The notes: a model not told the origin generated them from the sequence alone. Positions 10,819-21,005 are shown, numbered from the stretch's first letter. The stretch: DNA of 64,000 nt from Prionace glauca (GCA_037974335.1 CM075760.1:53713890-53777889), one strand, 5' to 3'. Program-made: numbers and translations.

Positions 10819-11144
10819 AAGAATTTACCTGTTAAAAACCTGTTTAAAATAAGTTTAAAGCACTTTGTTCTTTGTAGAACTGTTTAAAGCATTTATTTTA
10901 TTGTCTTTACTGCTAGTTTAGAACGAGTTGTGGACGAAGCTGCTTTAATTTAAATTAATTATCAGGGCCACACGGTGAAGCCTTTCACTGTTTGCTGAGC
11001 AGAGAGAGAGAGCTAATAAGAATTTACCTGTTAAAAACCTGTTTAAAATAAGTTTAAAGCACTTTGTTCTTTGTAGAACTGTTTAAAGCATTTATTTTAT
11101 TGTCTTTACTGATAGTTTAGAACGAGTTGTGGACGAGCCTGCTT
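10819..11144 (+). repeat. Duplicated segment in the LINE 5' UTR
   Basis: About 127 bp starting AAGAATTTACCTGTTAAAAA occurs at 10819-10947 and again at 11018-11144, nearly identical, with a period of 199 bp. A spacer ending in (GA)n lies between. It resembles tandem promoter monomers known from other LINE 5' UTRs; a promoter role is inference. Confidence 0.85.
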
Positions 11145-11373
11145 CTAATCAGCACTAGGTTTAAAAGGAGGCCTGGTGTAGGAAGCGGGCAGCGTCTGAG
11201 CGGGCAGTGGAGTGAGAGGGAAGCAGAGTGAGCTAATAGGGCTTAATATCAAAAAGGGCTGGAGGGAAAAAGGACAGGTGAGTTCGTTTGAAAAAAATAA
11301 CAAGGAAAAAAAAAAACTACTACAGCAAGAAACAAGGAAAAAATTTTTTTCACATAAAAAATTACAGTGAATA

Positions 11374-12273
11374 ATGGAGGGGCATGTGATGTGTGGTTTC
11401 TGTATGATGTGGGAACTGGTGGACCCCAGGGTCCTTCCCAGTGACCATGTCTGCAGTAAGTGCAGGTTGCTGGAGGAGCTCCAGCTCAAGTTGGATGAGC
11501 TGGCCTCTGAGCTACAGACACTGAGGCTCATCAGGGGGAGAGAGGGTGCCCCTAGACTGGCTAAATCTAAGGGTCAGGGACAAAAGGGGGCTGCTGGGAG
11601 GAGGAAGGGGGGTGAGGAGAGGAGGCCTCAGCCTCTTAACCTGCATAACAGGTTTGAGGTTCTTGCTTCCAGTCTGGAAGAGGACGAGGCAAGAGAGGTT
11701 TGTGAGCAAACTGCACACGGTACAGTGATGCAGCAGGACATAGGCAAAGAGAAGGGGAAAAGGAACGTAGTAGTGATTGGGGATAGTGGGGTGAAGGGTA
11801 TTGACACTGTCCTTTGTCACAATGACAAAGTGCACAGAAGGGTGTGTTGTCTGCCTGGTGCTCGGGTACAGGATGTCGCAGCTGGGCTGCAGAGGAATCT
11901 GGAGTGGGAGGGTGAGAACCCGGTCGTTGTAGTACATGTGGGTGCCGGCGACGTAGGCAAAATGCGGACTGAGGATCTGGGAAGGGAGTATGAAAAGCTG
12001 GGAATGGAATTAAAAAGTAGAACCGACAAGGTGGTTATCTCTGGGCTACTGCCTGAACCGAGGGCAGACGGGTGTAGGGTTGATAGGATAAAGGAAGTAA
12101 ATGGGTGGCTCAGGGATTGGTGTGGGAGGAATGGGTTCGAATTTATGGGGCATTGGCACCAGTATTGGGGTAGGTGGGACCTGTTCGGGCAGGATGGGGT
12201 TGGTCTGAATCATGCTGGGACCAGAGTGCTGGCGAATCGAGTAAAGAGGACTGTAGACAAGGCTTTAAACTAA
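11374..12273 (+). CDS. LINE ORF1 protein with SGNH/esterase-like domain
   Basis: 299 residues. The N-terminus has a Cys cluster (CGFCMMWELVDP then CSKCRLLEEL), which could bind zinc, followed by a coiled-coil-like stretch (LLEELQLKLDELASELQTLR). A basic region (GQGQKGAAGRRKGG) follows. The second half has the fold pattern of CR1 ORF1 esterases: VVVIGDSGVKGID, with the GDS nucleophile Ser, then VVVVHVGAGDVGK and a C-terminal DGVGLNHAGTRVLANRV block. In SGNH enzymes the last block usually reads DGxH; here Gly stands where His is expected, so activity may be lost. The start ATG at 11374 follows a long leader. The frame overlaps ORF2 by up to 100 bp. Confidence 0.85.
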   Translation: MEGHVMCGFCMMWELVDPRVLPSDHVCSKCRLLEELQLKLDELASELQTLRLIRGREGAPRLAKSKGQGQKGAAGRRKGGEERRPQPLNLHNRFEVLASSLEEDEAREVCEQTAHGTVMQQDIGKEKGKRNVVVIGDSGVKGIDTVLCHNDKVHRRVCCLPGARVQDVAAGLQRNLEWEGENPVVVVHVGAGDVGKMRTEDLGREYEKLGMELKSRTDKVVISGLLPEPRADGCRVDRIKEVNGWLRDWCGRNGFEFMGHWHQYWGRWDLFGQDGVGLNHAGTRVLANRVKRTVDKALN

Positions 12274-15218
12274 TTAGGGGGGGGGAGGGTGCGAGGGTAG
12301 GTGACGCTATGAGGTCTAAAGTTAAGGATAGGGTACAGGTAAGGGAAGAGGCAAAGGATGTCCCAATTGGTGGCGTTACGGCAAGTAGGGTCCAGGTGAA
12401 GGCTGGGATGAAAGCGCTTTATCTGAATGCACGAAGCATTCGGAATAAAGTGGATGAGCTGATGGCGCAGATCGACACAAATGGATACGATCTGGTGGCC
12501 ATTACAGAGACGTGGCTGCAAGGTGACAGGGACTGGGAGATGAATGTACAGGGTTATCAAGTGTTCAGGAAGGATAGGCAGGAGGAAAGAGGGGGAGGAG
12601 TAGCTCTGCTGATTAAGGATAGTATCAAGGTGGTAGCAAGGGATGATATCGGAGCCAAGGAGCAGAAAGTGGAATCGTTGTGGGTGGAGATTAGGAACAG
12701 AAAAGGGAGGAAGACGCTAGTGGGTGTCGTCTATAGGCCCCCGAATAATGATCTGGAGGTGGGGCGGGCTGTTAACGCGCAAATAAGTGCAGCGTGCAGG
12801 AATGGGACGGCAGTAGTTATGGGAGATTTCAATCTGCATATTGATTGGTCGACCCATGTTGGACGAGGTGGGCTCGAGGAGGAGTTCTTGGAATGCTGCC
12901 GGGATAATTTCCTTGAACAGTGTGTGTTGGAGCCGACGAGGGAGCGAGCTATCTTGGATCTGGTGCTATGTAATGAGGCGGGTAGAATTAGGGACCTTGC
13001 GGTGAAGGATCCTCTTGGAGAGAGTGATCATTGTATGGTGGAGTTTCTGGTGCAGATGGAGGAGGAGAAAGTGGGTTCCCAGACACGCGCCCTTTGTTTG
13101 AATAGAGGGGAGTATGGTAGGATGAGAGAAGAATTGGCGAATGTGGACTGGGGGAACGCGTTGGAAGGTAGGTCTGCTGAGGAGCAGTGGAGGATCTTTA
13201 AGGAGATCTTTCTTGGTGCTCAGCAGAAATTTATTCCGATGGCTAAAAAGGACAGTAGGAGGAGAGGTAATAAGCCGTGGATAACGAAGGAGGTGAAGGA
13301 AAGTGTTAAATTAAAAGCGGAGGAGTTTAGAGTAGCTAAGAGCAGTGGGCGAGAAGAGGATTGGGAAAGGTTTAAATGTCAACAAAGATTGACAAAGAAA
13401 TTGATAAAGGAGGGTAGGAGAAGCTATGAGGCTGGGCTAGCACTTAATATAAAAAAGGATAGCAAGAGTTTTTATAAATATATAAAAAGGAAGAGGCTGG
13501 CTAGGATAAACGTTGGTCCTTTAGAGGATGAGAAAGGGGAGCTAGTGGTAGGGGATAGGGATATGGCTAAGGTCTTGAATAACTTCTTTGTTTCTGTCTT
13601 CACGGAGGAGGACGTGAATAATTTGCCGGGTGTTAGCGATGGAAAGGTGGTAGGAATGGAGGGTCTTAATGACATTACTGTTACTAGAGAGGTGGTGCTC
13701 GACAGACTGGAGGGGCTGATTGTGGACAAGTCCCCAGGACCGGATGGAATGCATCCGAGGGTTCTGAAAGAAATGGCGGAGGTGATAGTGGATGCCTTGG
13801 TGGTTATTTTCCAGACGTCGCTGGATTCCGGGGAAGTGCCGGAAGATTGGAAAACGGCTAATGTTACGCCGTTGTTTAAGAAGGGTGCCAGGCAAAAGGC
13901 GGGGAATTATAGGCCGGTTAGTTTAACGTCTGTGGTAGGTAAAATGTTAGAAACCGTCATTAAGGAGGAAATAGCGAGGCATCTTGAGGGGAATTGCTTG
14001 ATAGGGCGGACGCAACACGGTTTCATTAAAGGGAAGTCGTGTCTGACAAATTTACTGGAGTTCTATGAGGATGTGTCTAGGGCAGTGGATGGAGGAGAGC
14101 CGGTGGATGTGGTCTTTCTGGATTTTCAGAAGGCGTTTGACAAGGTACCTCACAAGAGGTTATTGCAGAAGGTCAGGGGACATGGAGTTGGGGGTAGGGT
14201 GTTAGCGTGGATAGAGGATTGGTTGTCAAATAGGAGGCAGAGAGTGGGGGTCAATGGATGCTATTCGGATTGGCGGTTGGTGACTAGTGGGGTGCCCCAG
14301 GGGTCGGTGCTGGGGCCTCAGCTATTTACCATTTATATAGATGATCTGGAGGAGGAAACCGAGTGCAGGGTGTCGAAATTTGCTGATGACACCAAGATTG
14401 GGGGAAAGGCAAATTGTGCGGAGGGTGTGGAGAGTCTGCAGAAGGATCTAGATAGGCTGGGCGAATGGGCCAGGAAATGGCAAATGGAATTTAATGTTGG
14501 CAAGTGTGAGGTGGTCCACTTTGGTAGGAGGAATGGTAGGAAGGACTATTACTTACGGGGCGAAAAACTGCAGCAGGCGACGGTGCAGAGGGACCTCGGG
14601 GTCCTTGTGCATGAGTCGCAAAAACCCAGCTTGCAGGTGCAGCAGGTGGTCAGGAAGGCGAATGGGATGCTGGCCTTCATAGCGAAGGGGATTGAATATA
14701 AAAGTAGGGAGGTCTTGCTGCAGCTGTATAGGGCATTGGTGAGGCCGCAGCTGGAGTACTGTGTGCAGTTTTGGGCGCCGCACCTGCGCAAGGATGTTTT
14801 GGCCCTGGAGGGAGTGCAGAGGAGGTTTACTCGGCTGATACCGGAGTTGAGGGGATTGAGCTATGAGGAGAGGCTGAATAAACTAGGCTTGTACTCGTTA
14901 GAGTTTAGAAGAATGAGGGGAGATCTCATTGAGACGTATAAGATGATGAATGGGATGGATAGGATAGAGGTGGAGAGACTGTTCCCGCTCAAAAAAGACA
15001 GTAGGACTAGGGGGCACAGCCTCAAGATAAAGGGGGGGCGGTTTAGAACAGAGTTGAGGAGGAACTTCTTCACTCAAAGGGTGGTGAATCTCTGGAATTC
15101 TCTGCCCGTTGAAGTGGTGGAGGCTGCCTCGCTAAATATTTTTAAGAAACGGGTTGATGGGTTTTTGATAAGAGAAGGGATTAAGGGTTATGGGGAGAGG
15201 GCGGGAAGGTGGAGCTGA
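12174..15218 (+). CDS. LINE ORF2: endonuclease-reverse transcriptase
   Basis: 1014 codons without a stop. The first ATG (12174) lies inside ORF1; the protein may start later, for example at the ATG of MKALYLNARSIRNKV (12408). The apurinic-type endonuclease shows LNARSIRNKVDEL, the catalytic Glu in ITETWL, VVYRPPNND, MGDFNLHIDW and the SDHCMVEF end. The reverse transcriptase shows NYRPVSLTSVVGKMLE, QHGFIKGKSC, VFLDFQKAFDKVPH, GVPQGSVLGP and the catalytic FADD. The C-terminal part (RALVRPQLEYC, RRMRGDLIETYK) is shared by all truncated copies here. All key residues looked for are present, so the protein could be active. It would nick target DNA and prime reverse transcription there. Confidence 0.92.
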   Translation: MGPVRAGWGWSESCWDQSAGESSKEDCRQGFKLIRGGEGARVGDAMRSKVKDRVQVREEAKDVPIGGVTASRVQVKAGMKALYLNARSIRNKVDELMAQIDTNGYDLVAITETWLQGDRDWEMNVQGYQVFRKDRQEERGGGVALLIKDSIKVVARDDIGAKEQKVESLWVEIRNRKGRKTLVGVVYRPPNNDLEVGRAVNAQISAACRNGTAVVMGDFNLHIDWSTHVGRGGLEEEFLECCRDNFLEQCVLEPTRERAILDLVLCNEAGRIRDLAVKDPLGESDHCMVEFLVQMEEEKVGSQTRALCLNRGEYGRMREELANVDWGNALEGRSAEEQWRIFKEIFLGAQQKFIPMAKKDSRRRGNKPWITKEVKESVKLKAEEFRVAKSSGREEDWERFKCQQRLTKKLIKEGRRSYEAGLALNIKKDSKSFYKYIKRKRLARINVGPLEDEKGELVVGDRDMAKVLNNFFVSVFTEEDVNNLPGVSDGKVVGMEGLNDITVTREVVLDRLEGLIVDKSPGPDGMHPRVLKEMAEVIVDALVVIFQTSLDSGEVPEDWKTANVTPLFKKGARQKAGNYRPVSLTSVVGKMLETVIKEEIARHLEGNCLIGRTQHGFIKGKSCLTNLLEFYEDVSRAVDGGEPVDVVFLDFQKAFDKVPHKRLLQKVRGHGVGGRVLAWIEDWLSNRRQRVGVNGCYSDWRLVTSGVPQGSVLGPQLFTIYIDDLEEETECRVSKFADDTKIGGKANCAEGVESLQKDLDRLGEWARKWQMEFNVGKCEVVHFGRRNGRKDYYLRGEKLQQATVQRDLGVLVHESQKPSLQVQQVVRKANGMLAFIAKGIEYKSREVLLQLYRALVRPQLEYCVQFWAPHLRKDVLALEGVQRRFTRLIPELRGLSYEERLNKLGLYSLEFRRMRGDLIETYKMMNGMDRIEVERLFPLKKDSRTRGHSLKIKGGRFRTELRRNFFTQRVVNLWNSLPVEVVEAASLNIFKKRVDGFLIREGIKGYGERAGRWS

Positions 15219-15328
15219 GTCACGACAGATCAGCCATGATCTTATTGAATGGCGGGGCAGGCTCGAAGGGCCAGATGGCCTACTCCTGCTCCTATTTCTT
15301 ATGTTCTTATGTTTCTTATGTTCTTATG

Positions 15329-16220
15329 AGATGGGCACATGAAGGAAATAAACTTGCAGGGGAAAGGAAATATAGAAGGGGAATGGGACTGACTGGATTG
15401 TTCAACAGAAGTCAGCATGGACTTGAGTTACTGAATGGATTCCTTCTGTGCTGTAATGACTCGATGAGTGGAAATATATAATGCCTCAATATATAATGCT
15501 ACAATGCCTCATTACAAGACAAGAAATAATAATTGTACTTTGTTACAGAACCATAAATAGTATATCAGATCCACAATATAACAACACTCGGCATATTATC
15601 CTCTAATAATTTATTATTCTCTTAAATGTCAGCCATCTCCGAGGGAAACCAGCCCTTTAATTGTGAACATTAGGAAAGAGACCATCCTTTTAGCCAGACA
15701 AATAAATGTGTCAAGCTGAGGGAACAAAGGATGTCAATGTCTTTGAGGGAGAAAGTGGTAATGCAGAAGTCATCCAATGAAGACTAAAACTTCCTCCTCT
15801 GTGCAACATCTGGGAGGAAATCAATGTTTCCCCCTTTCCTTTCCTCATTCTGGGGGAAATTGGGGACTTGCAGCAACTGAAGGGAAAGGAACTGAATCCA
15901 GTGTGCAAAGTCCACACATTTTTAGTCCAGTCATATGCGCATAGATCTGTCTGGTAGCCTGCATGGAGATTTTCAGCTGTGTGTCTCCAGGACAGGAAGC
16001 AGTGAGGCTGATTGAGCATGGATCTGTGAATCAGCACCTTCAGGAGAATTGGGAGGGTGAATATTAGATACAGCAGAGTGAGAATGGAGGGAGAGTGTGA
16101 GGGAGATTTACAGCTTTTGAGGAATAAAGGAGGAAAGAATGTTCCATAGAAAGTAGAATTGTCTGTTCTGGGTCTCTATCCTGTACTGACTCTGATGACT
16201 TGTGTCAACTTGTTTTACAG
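15329..16220. other. Upstream region of the plus-strand zinc-finger gene
   Basis: No coding frame is recognised. The stretch at 16170-16220 ends in ACTTGTTTTACAG, a good splice acceptor, followed by GAATCACAGG at 16221. This suggests that the zinc-finger exon begins there and that earlier exons lie upstream or are missing. Confidence 0.5.
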
Positions 16221-16516
16221 GAATCACAGGCCGAAATCTCAAACATGAGGTCTAGATCTGGCGGAGTCATATTCAGCCATTGAATCTGGAAGGAGATTTG
16301 AAAAGATTTCAAACATCAGTGTGATTGGAAAAGCATCAACACACTTCCACATTCAAGTGAGGGTGTTCCAGAGCACTGACTGAAGAGCTTTAACCAGTTA
16401 CACAGCCTGAATAAATATCACACCATTCACAGCGGGGAGAGACTGTACACGTGTTGTGTGTGTGGACGAAGCTTCAACTGATTGTCCACCCAAAGAGAGG
16501 CAAGGACACCTGCACC
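16221..16516 (+). other. 5' part of zinc-finger exon with relic fingers
   Basis: Between the acceptor at about 16220 and the ATG at 16517 the sequence shows finger remnants interrupted by stops: [20 protein letters not shown] is readable around 16390-16445, and RRSFN-stop at 16465. The same decayed leader precedes the minus-strand gene at 6849-7130. It is probably untranslated. Confidence 0.6.
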
Positions 16517-17797
16517 ATGGAGAAACCATGGAAATGTGCAGACTGTGGAAAGAGATACAGAGCCCCATCTCTGCTGGAAGCTCATCGGCGTATCCACACT
16601 GGAGAGAGACCATTCACCTGCTCTCAGTGCGGGCAGGGATTCATTTGGTTCTCCCACCTGCAGAGACACCAGCGAGTTCACACTGGAGAGAGGCTGTTCA
16701 CCTGCTCTCAGTGTGGGAAGGGATTCAACCAGTTATCCAACCTGCGGACACATCAGCGAGTTCACACTGGGGAGAGACCGTTCACCTGCTGTCAATGTGG
16801 GAAGGGATTCACTCAGTCATCCCACCTGCGGACACACCAGCGAATTCACACTGGGGAGAAGCCCTTCACCTGCTGTGAGTGTGGAAAGGGATTCACTGTG
16901 TTATCCGACTTGAAAACACACCAGCGAATTCACAGTGGGGAGAGACCATTTGTCTGCTCTCAGTGTGGGAAGAGATTCACTCGGTCATCCCACCTGCAGA
17001 CACACCAGCGAATTCACACTGGGGAGAGGCCATTCACCTGCTCTCAGTGTGGGAGGAAATTCACCGACTCATCCAGCTTCCAGAGACACCAGCGAGTTCA
17101 CACTGCGGAGAGGCCGTTCACCTGCTCTCAGTGTGGGAAGGGATTCAACCAGTTATCCAGTCTGCGGACACACCAGCAAATTCACACTGGGGAGAGACCG
17201 TTCACCTGCTCTCAGTGTGGGAAGGGATTCACTGTGTTATCCGACTTGAAGGCACACCAGCGAATTCACACTGGGGAGAGACCATTCATCTGCTGTCAGT
17301 GTGGGAAGGGATTCACTCGGTCATCCCACCTGCAGTCACACCAGCGAGTTCACACTGGGGAGAAGCCTCTCCCCTGTTCTCAGTGTGGGAGGAGATTCAC
17401 TGACTCATCCAGCCTGCAGAGACACCAGCGAGTTCACACTGGAGAGAGGCCGTTCACCTGCTCTCAGTGTGGGAAGGGATTCAAACAGTTATCCAGTCTG
17501 CGGACACACCAGCGAATTCACACTGGGGAGAGACCGTTCACCTGCTCTCAGTGCGGGAAGGGATTCACTGTGTTATCCGAATTGAAGGCACACCGGCGAA
17601 TTCACACTGGGGAGAGACCATTCATCTGCTCTCAATGTGGGAAGGTATTCATTCGGTCATCCCACCTGCAGAGACACCAGCGAGTTCACACTGGGGAGAG
17701 GCCGTTCACTTGCTCTCAGTGTGGGAAGGGATTCAATCAGTTATCCAATCTGCAGAGACATAAGCAAATTCACACTGGGCAGAGGCCGTTCACCTGA
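16517..17797 (+). CDS. C2H2 zinc-finger protein with 15 fingers
   Basis: A 426-residue protein of Kruppel-type fingers, probably a nuclear DNA-binding factor. The ATG at 16517 (context CACCATGG) gives [14 protein letters not shown] and matches the start of the paralogue at 6848. The frame is open further upstream to 16451, but that part is the relic leader. Fifteen fingers of 28 residues with [15 protein letters not shown] linkers follow. Fingers 5-8 and 9-12 repeat the order VLSDLK, RSSHLQ, DSSSxQ, QLSSLR; fingers 13-15 repeat it without the DSSS finger. No KRAB, SCAN or BTB domain is present in this exon. The end is abrupt: in the linker TGQRPFT the next TGC has become TGA (17795-17797), and one more good finger ([12 protein letters not shown]) continues in frame to about 17870. 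The protein has therefore lost its last finger or two. Confidence 0.88.
   Translation: MEKPWKCADCGKRYRAPSLLEAHRRIHTGERPFTCSQCGQGFIWFSHLQRHQRVHTGERLFTCSQCGKGFNQLSNLRTHQRVHTGERPFTCCQCGKGFTQSSHLRTHQRIHTGEKPFTCCECGKGFTVLSDLKTHQRIHSGERPFVCSQCGKRFTRSSHLQTHQRIHTGERPFTCSQCGRKFTDSSSFQRHQRVHTAERPFTCSQCGKGFNQLSSLRTHQQIHTGERPFTCSQCGKGFTVLSDLKAHQRIHTGERPFICCQCGKGFTRSSHLQSHQRVHTGEKPLPCSQCGRRFTDSSSLQRHQRVHTGERPFTCSQCGKGFKQLSSLRTHQRIHTGERPFTCSQCGKGFTVLSELKAHRRIHTGERPFICSQCGKVFIRSSHLQRHQRVHTGERPFTCSQCGKGFNQLSNLQRHKQIHTGQRPFT
16871..17794 (+). repeat. 336-bp four-finger tandem unit
   Basis: The VLS fingers start at 16871, 17207 and 17543, exactly 336 bp (4 x 84) apart. Units 1 and 2 have four fingers each; unit 3 has three. 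This is recent internal expansion by unequal exchange, usual in zinc-finger families. Confidence 0.85.
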
Positions 17798-18139
17798 TCT
17801 CAGTGTGCGGAGGGATTCACTCAACTATCCCACCTGCTGAGACATCAGTGTGTTCACACTGGGGAGAAACCGTTCACCAGCTCAGTCTATGGAAAGGGTT
17901 CAGAATTTTATCCCAGCTGCTGAGACACCAACAAGTTCACAAGTGATATTCAGGGTTGGATTCTGCTGTTACTGTTTCAGCTCTCAGTTACATCCAGGAA
18001 TGCATTTTGTTCATTCTCACAGCTGGTCAATGGGGAGGGTTTCTTTCTGCTGGACTGGCTGGTCTCATGGCTTTGCCTCCAGTGGGCTGATGCTCTTTGA
18101 GCTTTGTTGCGATTGCCTGGTTTCGGATTTAACAAGAAT

Positions 18140-18500
18140 CATAGAGTGACAGGGTGTTAGGAAGTTCAGAGATATTTAGTCAGTATTTCTATTTGAAACC
18201 CCCCCAGGTGCAGATCCGATTTCCTTTGTAATTGATTGTTTCCACTTCCTCCACCCTCGTAGGGAGCGGGTTCCAAATCAATACCATTCGCTGCAGCAAA
18301 ATATTCTTCCTCACATTCCTCCCCCTGCATCTCTGACTCAAAACCTTAAATCTGTGTCCCCCCTCGTCCTTGTCTCATCAGTGAATGGGAAAAAATTTTC
18401 TTTGTCCACCTTATCTAAATCTGTCAGAATCTTGTCCACCTCTTTCAAATCTCCCCTCAACCTCCTTTGTTCCAAGGGGAACAACCCCAGCCTGACATTG
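18140..18500 (-). mobile_element. 3' part of another CR1/L2-like LINE subfamily
   Basis: Read as minus strand, it has the order of a CR1-like C-terminus and 3' end: AATCATAGAGTGACAGGGTG at the left, then CAAATCTCCCCTCAACCTCC and TTTGTTCCAAGGGGAACAAC, equal to the VPLEQRRLRGDLKEV-type motif. Decayed and clearly not the CTTATGTT family. Confidence 0.6.
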
Positions 18501-18569
18501 ACAATAAAGAACAAACTAACAGAATATGTTACTGTCTGAAATCAAATGGCAATGTTTAATTTGTATTTA

Positions 18570-20051
18570 CATAAGAACATAAGAAATAGGAGCAGGAGTA
18601 GGCCATCTAGCCCTTCGAGCCTGCCCCGCCATTCAATAAGATCATGGCTGATTTGTCGTGGCTGAGTTCCACCTTCCCGCCCTCTCCCCATAACCCTAAA
18701 TCCCTATTTCCAGACGTCGCTGGATTCCGGGGAAGTGCCGGAAGATTGGAAAACGGCTAATGTTACGCCATTGTTTAAGAAGGGTGCCAGGCAAAAGGCG
18801 GGGAATTATAGGCCGGTTAGTTTAACGTCTGTGGTAGGTAAAATGTTAGAATCCGTCATTAAAGAGGAAATAGCGAGGCATCTTGAGGGGAATTGCTTGA
18901 TAGGGCGGACGCAACACGGTTTCATTAAAGGGAAGTCGTGTCTGACAAATTTACTGGAGTTCTATGAGGATGTGTCTAGGGCAGTGGATAGAGGAGAGCC
19001 AGTGGATGTGGTCTTTCTGGATTTTCAGAAGGCGTTTGACAAGGTACCTCACAAGAGGTTATTGCAGAAGGTCAGGGGACATGGAGTTGGGGGTTGGGTG
19101 TTAGCGTGGATAGAGGATTGGTTGTCAAATAGGAGGCAGAGAGTGGGGGTCAATGGGTGCTATTCGGATTGGTGGTTGATGACTAGTGGGGTGCCCCAGG
19201 GGTCGGTGCTGGGGCCTCAGCTACTTACCATTTGTATAGATGATCTGGAGGAGGGAACCGAGTGCAGGGTGTCGAAATTTGCTGATGACACCAAGATTGG
19301 GGGAAAGGCAAATTGTGCGGAGGGTGTAGAGAGTCTGCAGTAGGATCTATATAGGCTGGGCGAATGGGCCAGGAAATGGCAAATGGAATTTAATGTTGGC
19401 AAGTGTGAGGTGGTCCACTTTGGTAGGAGGAATGGTAGGAATGGCGAAAAACTGCAGCAGGCGACGGTGCAGAGGGACCTCGGGGTCCTTGTGCATGAGT
19501 TGCAAAAACCCAGCTTGCAGGTGCAGCAGGTGGTCAGGAAAGCGAATGGGATGCTGGCCTTCATAGTGAGGGGGATTGAATATAAAAGTAGGGAGGTCTT
19601 GCTGCAGCTGTATAGGGCATTGGTGAGGCCGCAGCTGGAGTACTTTGTGCAGTTTTGGGCGCCGCACCTGCGCAAGGATATTTTAGCCCTGGAGGGAGTG
19701 CAGAGGAGGTTTACTAGGCTGATACCAGAGTTGAGGGGATTGAGCTATGAGGAGAGGCTGAATAAACTAGGCTTGTACTCGTTAGAGTTTAGAAGAATGA
19801 GGGGAGATCTCATTGAGACGTATAAGATGATGAATGGGATGGATAGGATAGAGGTGGAGAGACTCTTCCCGCTCAAAAAAGACAGTAGGACTAGGGGGCA
19901 CAGCCTCAAGATAAAGGGGAGGCGGTTTAGAATGGAGTTGAGGAGGAAATTCTTCACTCAAAGGGTGGTGAATCTCTGGAATTCTCTGCCCGTTGAAGTG
20001 GTGGAGGCTGCCTCGCTAAATATTTTTAAGAAGCGGGTTGATGGGTTTTAA
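18570..20051. mobile_element. CR1-type LINE copy D with 5' inversion
   Basis: Two pieces of one LINE copy lie head to head. Positions 18570-18705 are the last part of the element on the minus strand (3' tail at the left). Positions 18706-20051 are the reverse transcriptase region on the plus strand, from PEDWKTANVTPLFKKGARQK to FKKRVDGF. Together they cover the element from about 13810 to its end in full-length coordinates, with only about 15 bp missing at the junction. The plus piece has a TAG after VESLQ and a 15-bp in-frame loss (RNGRNGEKL). This is the pattern left by twin priming during insertion. Confidence 0.85.
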
Positions 20052-20870
20052 AGATATTGTGAATATATTGTCCTGGACAATAATGAAATTGGGATAACTG
20101 ACCTTGGGTGTGGATGAATGGAATATATCAATCTGGTATCCACCAACAGTTAGTGAAAGTCTGGAATGTGTAACTGGAAATCACTCCAATAGCACTGTGG
20201 GTGTATTTACAGGCATTGTAGCAGTTCAAGAAGGCAGTGTTGGGGTTGACCGTGGCCGAGGCGGCTACATACAGACACATATTCTGTTATAATTGAAGGA
20301 CTGCAGATTGAATGTGAGGCATTATGGGACTGGACTATCTTGATCACATTCCTGTGACAGCTCAGTTTCTGCAATTACAGAGCATTAAAGCTGTTTAGCA
20401 GGGCCCTGACAGACGACCTGGTGAGAATATTTACTCGGAATGAGTTGGAATTAAACTTATCCCAGGACCGGCTGGTGTTCAGTGGCTGAGATACCCGACT
20501 CTGTAAAAAAGGGGGTCTGACCAATCAACAAACAGTGGTAGGTAGTTGATTAAGGAATTAAGAAGCATTCTCAGGCATTGTTTAAATTAATTTATCTTAA
20601 ATTTGTGATTTAAAACTGTGACTGATTTGTGACCCGATAGTCAGTGAAGTGACAGTATACTCCAAGTTGCACAGGACTGAAAAGTGGACCCTTTGAGAGT
20701 AGATCCGAATGGTTATTATCTTACCCCATCATGGCCAGTGAAAAATCAGAGCTCGAGTGGGTACCAGACAGGTCTCTTACCTACCATTTGGAAACTAAGA
20801 ACACAAAACCTATTGATAAAATGGTTCGAGAATAGAGCCATTTCAAGTCTGGATGACACTTCATAAGAGC
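20052..20870. other. No gene recognised
   Basis: Unique-looking sequence. A frame at 20104-20292 has no known domain. Nothing further can be supported. Confidence 0.4.
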
Positions 20871-21005
20871 TCTGATAAAGGGTCATCCAGACTCGAGACA
20901 TTGATTCTATTCTTTCTCCACAGAAGCTGTCAGACCTGCTGAGATTTTCCAGCATTTTGTGCTTTTGTTTCAGATTCCAGCATCTGCAGTATTTCATTTT
21001 TATGA
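20871..21005 (+). repeat. Common interspersed repeat tail
   Basis: AGGGTCATCCAGACTCGAGA, TCTTTCTCCACAGAAGCTGT and CAGACCTGCTGAGATTTTCC, then GATTCCAGCATCTGCAGTAT, are a repeat frequently seen in fish and shark genomes. Source element not resolved. Confidence 0.6.

Larger units (their letters stand above)
10815..15328 (+). mobile_element. Full-length CR1-type LINE with both ORFs open
   Basis: A complete autonomous non-LTR retrotransposon. It has a 5' UTR with a duplicated segment (10819-11144), ORF1 (11374-12273), ORF2 carrying endonuclease and reverse transcriptase (ending 15218), and a 3' UTR ending in repeats of CTTATGTTT/CTTATGTTC (to about 15328). Neither ORF contains a stop. Other copies in this window are nearly identical over their shared parts, so the family moved recently. 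The flanks are AT-rich, and no clear target-site duplication was seen, as is common for CR1 elements. Clade assignment rests on the ORF1 esterase-like domain plus the RT motifs. Confidence 0.92.
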
